From NCBI GenBank assembly GCA_019894815.1, contig JAGXNU010000074.1, forward strand, positions 3,250-9,153: a stretch of 5,904 nucleotides of DNA. Direction: 5' to 3'. The notes beneath the pieces were generated by a model. That model did no database searches. It saw only the letters and a list, made by a program, of their open reading frames with translations, and was not told the DNA's origin. Positions 1 through 5,275 of the stretch are shown one piece after another; within the stretch, counting starts at the first letter, position 1; each line of letters starts with the position of its first letter. The position numbers and the translations under genes were made by a program. Origin of the DNA: Promethearchaeota archaeon. GTDB taxonomy: Archaea; Asgardarchaeota; Lokiarchaeia; Sigyniarchaeales; SOKP01.

Positions 1-1536
1 ATAGGTTGTAAAGCTTGCGCTCTAGCTTGTGATAGAGACGCGATCGATTTTGAACAGAATTCAAAAAAAATTAACATCGAAATTGGGTCAATTATAGTCG
101 CAACAGGATTCAAAACATTTGATCCAAGCTTATTGGGGGAATTAAATTTTCAAAAATATTCAGACGTTATCACCACAATGCAAATGGAGCGATTACTAAA
201 TAATGATGGTCCAACAAGAGGCAAAATTGTACGAGCTTCAACGGGTTTACCTCCTAAAAAAGTTTCTTTCATTTTATGTGTAGGTTCTAGAAATAAAATG
301 ATTGGACGGGAATATTGTAGCCAAGTATGTTGCAACTTATCAATTAAACAGGCAATTCTGATTAAAAAAGAGAACCCAGACGTAGAAATTAATATATATT
401 TTAATGATATAAGAGCCGTAGGTAAAAATTGTGAAGAATTCTATAATCGTGCAAGAGAAACGTTTGGTATACGGTTTATTAAAAGTAGCATCGCTTCAAT
501 AATAAAGAGCGACACATCTGATGATTTATTAATAAGGGGAGAAGATATAATTGAAGATGCATTGTTCGAAAATAAATGTGATTTAGTTGTATTGTCTGTT
601 GGTATTGAGCCTGCTGAAGGAACAGTGGAATTAAGTCAAATGCTAAATATTTCATTGGATCAAAATGGATTTCTCCTTGAAAAACACCTGAAAGTACATC
701 CTTCAGAAACATCAGTGAATGGTATTTTCTTAGCAGGAGTAATACAAGGACCGAAAGATATTCCAAATAGCATTGCACAAGCAGAAAGTGCTGCTGCAAA
801 AGCCATTGCTCTAATATCAAGAGGAAAAGTTGAATTAAATCCCCATATAGTTTATTTTGATGAAGAAAAATGTAACCTCTGCAAATTATGTGAGAATATT
901 TGCAATTTTAATGCAATCAGTCTTAGTAAGGAAAAACTCACGCTCACACAAGCCAATTGTACCGGTTGTGGAGCATGTGCTGCCATGTGTCCTGAAGACG
1001 CATTATATATTCCCGGATTTAGAAAAGAACAAATATCTGCACAGACTAAATCAATTTTAAGTCAAGGAAAGAGCGAACATCCATTAATAGTAGCATTCTT
1101 ATGCAATTGGTGTTCATACATGGGCGCAGATTTAGCGGGAACCAGTAAAATAACATATCCTTCTAATGTGAGATCTATTAGAGTGATGTGCACTGCCATG
1201 CTAAATCCATCATTAGTATTCGAAACATTACTCCAAGGAGCTGATGGAGTCTTAATTGCCGGTTGTCATGAACAAGATTGCCACTATGATACTGGATTTA
1301 TTAAAGCTAAAACGAGGTATGAAAGCATGAGAGAAATGCTAATACATGCAGGTATTAATGAAAATCGTTTAAAAATCACAAGTATTTCTGCTGGTGAAGG
1401 TGAACGATATGCTCAAGTAATAACAGAATTTAAGGAACAACTAGAAGAGTTAGGACCGATTACACCTGGAGAATACGAGAAATATGTAATTAAACAAAAA
1501 CCTTCGAAAGCTTCAGCAAAATTAGATGAACTTTAA
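1..1536 (+). CDS. hdrA: Heterodisulfide reductase subunit A fused to MvhD/FlpD domain (5'-truncated by window)
   Basis: The frame is open from base 1 to TAA at 1534-1536, giving 511 visible residues. The start and the FAD-binding GxGxxG region lie before the window. HdrA carries FAD and iron-sulfur clusters and bifurcates electrons in the cytoplasmic Hdr complex; MvhD passes electrons to it from a hydrogenase or formate dehydrogenase. Visible in order (fragment numbering): the end of a [4Fe-4S] motif (Cys 3, 6, 10); IIVATGF; CVGSR at 93-97; YCSQVCC (Cys 106, 110, 111); DIRAVGK; GIFLAGVIQGPKDIP from 241; two ferredoxin motifs (Cys 291/294/297/301 and 320/323/326/330); then an MvhD domain at about 364-484 with CNWCSYMGADLAG (Cys 368, 371), Cys 397 and GCHEQDCHY (Cys 422, 427), the five-Cys [2Fe-2S] set. 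A basic tail of about 27 residues follows. The fused layout is known from HdrA2-type proteins of Methanosarcina and other anaerobes. Oddities: two of the visible cluster motifs lack the usual Pro after the last Cys, and the MvhD 'CSGRVDP' stretch reads CTAMLNP. Partner hdrB/hdrC genes are not in view. Confidence 0.94.
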   Translation: MGCKACALACDRDAIDFEQNSKKINIEIGSIIVATGFKTFDPSLLGELNFQKYSDVITTMQMERLLNNDGPTRGKIVRASTGLPPKKVSFILCVGSRNKMIGREYCSQVCCNLSIKQAILIKKENPDVEINIYFNDIRAVGKNCEEFYNRARETFGIRFIKSSIASIIKSDTSDDLLIRGEDIIEDALFENKCDLVVLSVGIEPAEGTVELSQMLNISLDQNGFLLEKHLKVHPSETSVNGIFLAGVIQGPKDIPNSIAQAESAAAKAIALISRGKVELNPHIVYFDEEKCNLCKLCENICNFNAISLSKEKLTLTQANCTGCGACAAMCPEDALYIPGFRKEQISAQTKSILSQGKSEHPLIVAFLCNWCSYMGADLAGTSKITYPSNVRSIRVMCTAMLNPSLVFETLLQGADGVLIAGCHEQDCHYDTGFIKAKTRYESMREMLIHAGINENRLKITSISAGEGERYAQVITEFKEQLEELGPITPGEYEKYVIKQKPSKASAKLDEL

Positions 1537-1548
1537 GAGAATAGCTTG

Positions 1549-1568
1549 AAGAGAGCCTTTCTCTTTTT
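1549..1568 (+). terminator. Hairpin plus T-run after hdrA
   Basis: AAGAGA (1549-1554) pairs with TCTCTT (1560-1565) around the loop GCCTT. The T-run 1564-1568 closes the stem. It starts 12 bases after the hdrA stop. Archaeal termination relies mostly on oligo-T, so the T-run may matter more than the stem. It suggests that hdrA and the next gene are separate transcripts. The same T-rich stretch (TTTTTATTA, 1564-1572) could also serve as a TATA-like box for the next gene, whose ATG is 30 bases further on. Confidence 0.45.
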
Positions 1569-1601
1569 ATTAATCAAAATACACATAAATAATTGATAAT
1601 T

Positions 1602-2888
1602 ATGAAAATTAGAGCCATTACAATTGGATTGAAAATTCCTTTATTAGCTCCAAATACCAAGCTCGAAAATTTTATGCGAGATAAATTGCAAGGTTTCAGT
1701 AACTTCAATCAAGAATTAATAGAGAGATTTAAGTCTTTGGACATCGAAGTTCAGACCAAAAGGTTTTGCTCTCAACCCATACTTTCGTATGAACATCAGT
1801 TGTTTGACCAGAATTTAAACCAAACAATCCTAACATTACATGATCAATTTACTCTTATAGAATATTTAATTAGTAACTTTGGCTTTGATTATTTTGCTTG
1901 TTGCACCGTTTTAGCTGACCAACATGTTGAAAAATATGGAATTTATGAAAAATTATTATTAGATGAGGTTCCAAGTTTTATTAGAAGAAAAAAGAAGTTT
2001 TTTACGTCATTACCCGCAGCTTCTTCTCAAAATGGAATAAATCTGGCAGCTTTAAGGTCAGGAGCTAAAATTATAAAAAAACTCTCTAATCCAGATCCAT
2101 TCAATAACCTACACTTTTGCGTAAGTGCGAATGTAAAAGAAGATACGCCTTTTTTCCCAGCCTCATACCATTTATCTGAAAAACCTTCGTTTTCATTAGC
2201 TTTAGAAATGGCTGATGAAGTAGTGAAAGTATTCGAACAGTCAAAAAACGCTACAGAAGCCCTGATAAAGTTAAGAGAACGTTTCAATGAGATTTATGAC
2301 ATGTTAATTAAAATTACAGAAAATATTGGGAGTAAATACGGGATTGATTTTCATGGCATGGATTTTTCGCCAGCACCTTATCCAACGATTCCCAAGAGTA
2401 TTGGAACCGCATTTGAAAAATTAAATTATGAATACTTCGGTGCTCCTGGTTCTCTTTTAGGAGTTGCGTTGATTAAGAATGCAATACCTCAAAAAGAGAA
2501 AATTATTGGATTCTCTGGATTCATGCCATCGGTACTTGAAGATTATACAATTTCCAAAAGCCTTTCAGAAAAAAAATTCAATTTAGATACATTATTATTA
2601 TACTCAACCATGTGTGGAACGGGTTTAGATTGTGTACCATTACCTGGTGATATTACTGAACAAGAATTGTTTTATATTTTATTAGATGTATGTACGATAT
2701 CATTAAGGCTTAATAAACCTCTTACAGCCAGACTAATGCCCATACCAGGTAGAAACGCAGGGGACGATGTTGACTTTGACTTTGAATATTTTGCCTCTTC
2801 AAAAATAATGAATATCCGGCGTTTAGCAGGTGATAATAAGAATGATATATTTCATGGTAAGGAGAAGAGCTTTAATTTTTTTAAATAG
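1602..2888 (+). CDS. DUF711 / UPF0210 family protein
   Basis: The product has 428 residues from ATG 1602. A TTG at 1593 would add three residues, but the protein then begins naturally at MKIRAITIGL, typical of the family, so I prefer the ATG. No Shine-Dalgarno is visible, so the message may be leaderless or nearly so. Family signatures: FFPASYH at 184-190; GIDFHGMDFSPAPYPT from 247; GFSGFMPSVLEDY from 303; MCGTGLDCVPLPGD from 337; LNKPLTARLMPIPGRNAGD from 370. The length is close to the family norm of roughly 430-450, so it appears full-length. There is no signal peptide or membrane segment, so it should be cytoplasmic. From memory of structural classification, DUF711 proteins share the barrel fold of pyruvate-formate-lyase-like enzymes, but their reaction is unknown to me. 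The terminal glycyl-radical motif of true radical enzymes is not evident. In bacteria the family often sits beside an ACT-domain gene; none is present here. It is convergent with the next gene, with only 8 bases between stop codons. Confidence 0.93.
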   Translation: MKIRAITIGLKIPLLAPNTKLENFMRDKLQGFSNFNQELIERFKSLDIEVQTKRFCSQPILSYEHQLFDQNLNQTILTLHDQFTLIEYLISNFGFDYFACCTVLADQHVEKYGIYEKLLLDEVPSFIRRKKKFFTSLPAASSQNGINLAALRSGAKIIKKLSNPDPFNNLHFCVSANVKEDTPFFPASYHLSEKPSFSLALEMADEVVKVFEQSKNATEALIKLRERFNEIYDMLIKITENIGSKYGIDFHGMDFSPAPYPTIPKSIGTAFEKLNYEYFGAPGSLLGVALIKNAIPQKEKIIGFSGFMPSVLEDYTISKSLSEKKFNLDTLLLYSTMCGTGLDCVPLPGDITEQELFYILLDVCTISLRLNKPLTARLMPIPGRNAGDDVDFDFEYFASSKIMNIRRLAGDNKNDIFHGKEKSFNFFK

Positions 2889-2903
2889 AAATTCTTCTAT
2901 TTA
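2882..2903. terminator. Perfect hairpin spanning both convergent stop codons
   Basis: TAAATAGAA (2882-2890) and TTCTATTTA (2895-2903) are exact reverse complements around the loop ATTC, a 9-bp stem. The left arm contains the TAG stop of the DUF711 gene (2886-2888). The right arm contains the TAG stop of the minus-strand winged-helix gene (2897-2899). Either transcript could fold it. There is no T-run directly after the stem in either direction, so it is not a textbook intrinsic terminator. It may protect 3' ends or help bidirectional termination. Confidence 0.5.
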
Positions 2904-3238
2904 TCCAAATAATCTATTACTTTGCCCTCTTGGGTAATATAATAAATATCTTCACCTGAATTTTCATCTTGTTTTATCTCAATGCATAAAGCTTTAATGA
3001 GGTAATCAGTGTTATATTTAAACATGTTCTCATCGCTGATTAACTTTCTTTCAAGCAAGTGATCAACTAAAATTTTTTTAGTTAGTCCATCATTTCCACT
3101 AAGTAGTGTCAAAATCTCACGCCTAACTGGATGGTTAACAGCTTTTAAATATAAATCATGAAAATACTTGCTTCCTTCCACTGTTTTTCCAAATTCTTCT
3201 ATACTCTTATAATCTTTAAAATCTGATTCGTCTGGCAT
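2897..3238 (-). CDS. Small winged-helix (ArsR-like) DNA-binding protein, paralog of its neighbour
   Basis: The product has 113 residues and starts at ATG 3236-3238. LYLKAVNHPVRREILTLL (about 29-46) is the first helix of an ArsR-like winged-helix fold. A helix-turn-helix region follows at about 52-84 (LTKKILVDHLLERK, then MFKYNTDYLIKA), then a beta-wing at about 85-103 ending in EGKVIDYLDK. The acidic N-terminal arm of about 27 residues is missing from the neighbour. No cysteine or histidine cluster for metal sensing is seen, so classic metal-responsive ArsR function is unlikely. By eye about 30 of 78 aligned positions match the product of 3295-3558, including an unbroken YLKAVNHPVR, so the two arose by duplication. 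The gene lies 56 bases downstream of that paralog on the same strand. It may have its own promoter, because a TATA-like palindrome sits about 28 bases before the ATG. Role: presumed transcriptional regulator, targets unknown. Confidence 0.82.
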   Translation of the reverse strand: MPDESDFKDYKSIEEFGKTVEGSKYFHDLYLKAVNHPVRREILTLLSGNDGLTKKILVDHLLERKLISDENMFKYNTDYLIKALCIEIKQDENSGEDIYYITQEGKVIDYLDK

Positions 3239-3265
3239 GATTGAGTAAAAAACGGATAAGTCTAG

Positions 3266-3275
3266 TATTATAATA
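3266..3275 (-). promoter_or_regulatory. TATA-like box for the 113-residue winged-helix gene
   Basis: TATTATAATA is a perfect 10-bp palindrome, 28-37 bases before the ATG at 3238. That is right for an archaeal TATA box feeding a nearly leaderless transcript, and it agrees with the absence of a Shine-Dalgarno before the gene. With the base before it, the plus strand reads GTATTATAATAA. This resembles the centre of the inverted repeat upstream of the paralog (GTATAAAAATAC; 9 of 12 positions match), so both could be bound by the same regulator. Low complexity limits confidence. Confidence 0.35.
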
Positions 3276-3278
3276 ATG

Positions 3279-3289
3279 AAAAAGAAAAA
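3279..3289 (-). terminator. Oligo-T stretch after the 87-residue winged-helix gene
   Basis: Just after the TAA stop at 3295-3297, the minus strand reads TTTTT, C, TTTTT. Runs like this are typical archaeal termination signals. The stretch would separate, at least partly, the two winged-helix transcripts, consistent with a separate promoter for the downstream one. No stem precedes it. Confidence 0.35.
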
Positions 3290-3294
3290 TAGAA

Positions 3295-3558
3295 TTAATA
3301 TTTTTCAATTACCTTTCCTGCTTGTAAGATTTCATATTCTACATTGTTATTTTCAAGATCTAATTTCTTAACACATTCTGTTTGTAACAAGAAGTTCATG
3401 TGATAATCAAACATGTCGTCTTTCGCAATAACATTGCTTTCTATTAGTTTATTTAATAGCTCAGTTTTAGAAATTTTATTTGAATCGTTGATAATTTGCA
3501 ACATGGCTTTGCGTACGGGATGATTCACCGCCTTCAGATAAGTTCCATGATCAACCAT
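3295..3558 (-). CDS. Small winged-helix (ArsR-like) DNA-binding protein, compact paralog
   Basis: The product has 87 residues and starts at ATG 3556-3558, supported by AGGAG nine bases upstream. YLKAVNHPVRKAMLQII (7-23) forms helix 1. ISKTELLNKLIES (29-41) and MFDYHMNFLLQ (49-59) fit the helix-turn-helix, followed by a short wing (about 62-79) and GKVIEKY. It is essentially a bare winged-helix domain without effector domain, so any signal must be sensed through the domain itself, a partner protein or protein level. Such one-domain winged-helix proteins are common in archaea, often in lineage-specific expansions. The paralog at 2897-3238 lies directly downstream. A perfect inverted repeat overlaps the likely TATA box, which is the usual position for an autorepressor operator. 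Two cysteines at most are present, with no metal site obvious. The regulated genes are unknown. Confidence 0.82.
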   Translation of the reverse strand: MVDHGTYLKAVNHPVRKAMLQIINDSNKISKTELLNKLIESNVIAKDDMFDYHMNFLLQTECVKKLDLENNNVEYEILQAGKVIEKY

Positions 3559-3567
3559 TTCATTTTA

Positions 3568-3572
3568 CTCCT
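3568..3572 (-). promoter_or_regulatory. Ribosome binding site AGGAG
   Basis: The minus strand reads AGGAG, then nine bases, then ATG at 3558. This fixes the start of the 87-residue winged-helix protein. An earlier ATG at 3560-3562 is out of frame with it. It is one of the few clear Shine-Dalgarno sites in the window. Confidence 0.6.
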
Positions 3573-3592
3573 TTTATATTAATGGAAAGTTT

Positions 3593-3614
3593 ATTTTGTA
3601 TAAAAATACAAAAT
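3593..3614 (-). promoter_or_regulatory. Perfect inverted repeat overlapping TATA box: candidate operator
   Basis: ATTTTGTAT (3593-3601) and ATACAAAAT (3606-3614) are exact reverse complements with spacer AAAA. On the minus strand the repeat contains TTTTTATAC (3606-3598), a good archaeal box A. Its expected start point about 25 bases on (near 3575) would give a short leader holding the AGGAG site. A dimeric winged-helix protein bound here would block TATA-binding protein, so autorepression by the downstream gene pair is the natural inference. The sequence shows the symmetry; the binding is inferred. Confidence 0.5.
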
Positions 3615-3807
3615 TTGAAAAAAACTTTTAGGCTATATTTCATAAAAAAAATGTTTATTTAATAAAAGCTTCACTCTTTTTAGAATTTTTCATCTTTTCT
3701 CCCGCAAGAATTGCAGAATTTGGCATTTTCACCTTATCAAAATAAAATTTTTAAAAAAATTCGATTAACTTTTCAATCCCTTTAGAGATTAAGGATAATA
3801 TTATTTA
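3615..3807. other. AT-rich stretch without a convincing gene
   Basis: Together with the VOC remnant next to it, this makes a gap of about 650 bases without an intact gene. Here I see only A/T runs, including TTTTTTTAAAAATTTT on the minus strand (3747-3762), which could end transcription from the remnant. There is also a 23-codon minus-strand reading frame at 3655-3726 beginning MPNSAILAGEK, with GGTGA just two bases before its ATG. I could not find the missing C-terminal half of the VOC domain in any minus-strand frame here. Confidence 0.5.
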
Positions 3808-3984
3808 TTATATTTTTTGATCGATAAAGTTTTCATAATCGAAATCTTCTGGAAATCCTAAATAATCCCCCGTTTCCTTCGCAAATGGCGTGTGATCCAC
3901 AAGCTTTGCCCCAAACAAATCTTTATATAACTCAATCGCGTCTCTACCGTTTTTAACCATTAAATAAGGATTAATTTTGACCAT
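3808..3984 (-). pseudogene. Truncated PhnB-like VOC (glyoxalase-fold) protein remnant
   Basis: From ATG 3982-3984 the frame encodes 58 residues beginning MVKINPYLMVKNGRDAIELY, then FGAKLVDHTPF and GFPEDFDYEN at 43-52. This is the N-terminal strand-helix-strand part of PhnB-like VOC proteins, which normally run about 130-150 residues and continue after DYEN with a His-containing strand. Here the match stops at DYEN, followed by FIDQKI and TAA. More than half the domain, with most metal/substrate ligands, is missing, and no continuation is found downstream. The start is well supported by AAAGGTG seven bases upstream. A longer reading from 4071 adds 29 residues that do not belong to the family. 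PhnB-like proteins are mostly uncharacterised. This copy is probably dead or recently broken, since the retained half is still well conserved; a short functional peptide is possible but unlikely. Confidence 0.7.
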
Positions 3985-3990
3985 TTTTTT

Positions 3991-3997
3991 CACCTTT
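3991..3997 (-). promoter_or_regulatory. Ribosome binding site AAAGGTG before the VOC remnant
   Basis: The minus strand reads AAAGGTG, then six A residues, then ATG at 3984, matching the archaeal anti-Shine-Dalgarno. It selects the internal ATG over the upstream one at 4071. An ATTTATTAA box at 4037-4045 could be its TATA element. The intact initiation signals suggest that the truncation is recent. Confidence 0.55.
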
Positions 3998-4147
3998 ATT
4001 TGGTAAATCTCTGTATTAAGAAGCAGTCGAATCAAGTTAATAAATCTCTTCTCTTTAATTGTTATAGTCATTTTGGAATAATTTATATTGTTGAACTCAT
4101 AAATCTAATTTAGAAAACGCGAAAACATTAAGTTAGGAATACTCGAG

Positions 4148-4190
4148 TTTTATTCAAGCAAAAAGTCCCATAGTTATGAAATTATTAAAA
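4148..4190 (+). promoter_or_regulatory. Two alternative TATA-like boxes for the zinc-ribbon membrane gene
   Basis: TTTTATT (4148-4154) lies about 25 bases before ATG 4176, and ATTATTAAAA (4181-4190) about 24 before ATG 4209. Either would give a leaderless transcript for the respective start, and neither ATG has a clear Shine-Dalgarno. The promoter therefore cannot settle the start on sequence alone. The palindrome ACTCGAGT (4141-4148) abuts the first box. Confidence 0.25.
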
Positions 4191-4208
4191 ATACGAGAAA
4201 GAAAGATT

Positions 4209-5228
4209 ATGGATCTCAAATATTGTCCCGAATGTGGAAATCCTCTCAAACCAGAGGATATGAAATTTTGCCCTAATTGTAAAACATTAATCGAAACTGA
4301 ACCGAGATATCAACCCAAGACAAATATTAAAGCAAAAAAAAGGGTATGGCGAAATTCTAGCTGGATTTTATTGCTAATTGGTTCCGTTATTGGAATAATG
4401 TCAATTTTTATTCCTGCGGGAAGTTTTCATTTAGCTAATCTATTGTCATGGGATATGTGGATGTTTGGTTACAACATATTTTTTGAATCTGGTGTTGGTA
4501 CAGATATCTTTTGGACGGGAAATTCAGATTTCTTTGCATTTTCAATTGGAAGCACAGTTTTTGTTGTCATAGGTAATGTTATGGCCATTCTCGGCGTCAT
4601 AACGCTTTTAAGAAAGAAGGATTACGCATACTTATTAGCTGGTGCAGGAGCAGTAATCTTAACCGGGTCTACTCTTTTTTATCTAATTTCTTACGAGGTG
4701 TATTCTTGGATATTTTTTGGGGACACATTTTGGGGCGTTTTATACCCTTGGTTTGGCGTTTATGGGCAGTTTATTGCAGCTGCATTTATGTTACCAGCGT
4801 TCTTCCTCGCAAGAAGAGCTTCACAATATAGCGACCCTTTAGAAAAAGAAGATCACCAAGAAAAAATGTATAATATGCTTAAAACAATAATCGAAAACAA
4901 AATACTACCAGAAAGCACAAAAAGCAGATTACTGAACGAATTAGAAGTAATTTCGCTCCGTCTTAAAGGAGTCGCCAAATTACAAGAGAAAATTATGGTA
5001 TTAAATCCTGAAAACCAAAGTCGAATAAATCTTGATGATCCAATATCGTATTTTCAGCAAGCGCTCATTTTGAGTTCAAGCTCTCAGCAAAATATCTCGA
5101 AAATAGATTTGCAGTTAGTTGAACAAATTAATGAAGAACAAGAAAAAATTAAAGCTCTACGATATTTAAGGGAAATATCTTATCATACAACGGTCCTTCT
5201 TGGAGAGATTGTCAAAATTTTCAAGTAG
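4209..5228 (+). CDS. Zinc-ribbon membrane protein with four transmembrane segments and helical C-terminal tail
   Basis: The product has 339 residues from ATG 4209. An in-frame ATG at 4176 would add 11 basic residues, but zinc-ribbon proteins usually begin within a few residues of the first CPxC, so I prefer 4209. Order (4209 numbering): a zinc ribbon with CPECG at 6-10 and CPNC at 21-24 (Cys 6, 9, 21, 24); a basic linker (KAKKRVWR); then hydrophobic segments at about 51-69, 110-134, 140-161 and 181-201. The loops after segments 1 and 3 are rich in Trp, Phe and Tyr and should face outside. A polar tail of about 130 residues follows, rich in Glu, Lys, Gln and Leu and probably helical. The positive-inside rule places the ribbon and tail in the cytoplasm. 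The plan of zinc ribbon plus a few membrane helices is common in archaea and mostly uncharacterised; I do not recognise a named family. The tail might interact with partners. The next gene follows after 47 bases on the same strand. Confidence 0.82.
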   Translation: MDLKYCPECGNPLKPEDMKFCPNCKTLIETEPRYQPKTNIKAKKRVWRNSSWILLLIGSVIGIMSIFIPAGSFHLANLLSWDMWMFGYNIFFESGVGTDIFWTGNSDFFAFSIGSTVFVVIGNVMAILGVITLLRKKDYAYLLAGAGAVILTGSTLFYLISYEVYSWIFFGDTFWGVLYPWFGVYGQFIAAAFMLPAFFLARRASQYSDPLEKEDHQEKMYNMLKTIIENKILPESTKSRLLNELEVISLRLKGVAKLQEKIMVLNPENQSRINLDDPISYFQQALILSSSSQQNISKIDLQLVEQINEEQEKIKALRYLREISYHTTVLLGEIVKIFK

Positions 5229-5263
5229 CGTTTAATTCAATACAAGTTAAAAAATAAAAGATG

Positions 5264-5269
5264 AGTGAT
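5264..5269 (+). promoter_or_regulatory. Possible ribosome binding site AGTGAT for the TTG-start gene
   Basis: GTGAT (5265-5269) can pair with the archaeal 16S 3' end (complement GGTGATC) and stands six bases before TTG 5276. It overlaps the in-frame ATG at 5261, whose reading stops at TAA 5273-5275 after four codons. This favours TTG as the real start. A-rich TTAAAAAATAAAA at 5247-5259 could be a TATA box. Confidence 0.35.
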
Positions 5270-5275
5270 TCTTAA

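Noticed and set aside
133..135. TTG at 133 as the start of the hdrA gene
   Set aside because: The frame is open back to base 1 and encodes typical HdrA sequence there (Cys motif, IIVATGF), so the gene begins before the window.
150..820. Minus-strand reading frames at 150-335 and 479-820
   Set aside because: They lie opposite strongly conserved hdrA sequence and encode Leu/Gln-rich nonsense with no family features.
857..1060. Plus-strand reading frame overlapping the ferredoxin region
   Set aside because: It is a +1 frame shadow of the hdrA Cys-rich segment, with no start signal.
2027..2287. Minus-strand reading frame opposite the DUF711 gene
   Set aside because: It is fully inside a conserved gene, and the translation has no recognisable features.
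3560..3643. 27-residue minus-strand frame starting MKYSLKVFF just upstream of the winged-helix gene
   Set aside because: It is made of AT-rich codons, overlaps the inverted repeat and the AGGAG site, and has no start signal of its own; it is most likely chance.
3985..4071. 29-residue N-terminal extension of the VOC remnant from ATG 4071
   Set aside because: The VOC family begins at MVKINPYL and a good ribosome binding site precedes that ATG; the extension lacks family similarity.
5261..5275. ATG at 5261 as start of the last gene, with TAA read through
   Set aside because: Nothing supports recoding of TAA here; TTG 5276 with an upstream GTGAT is simpler.
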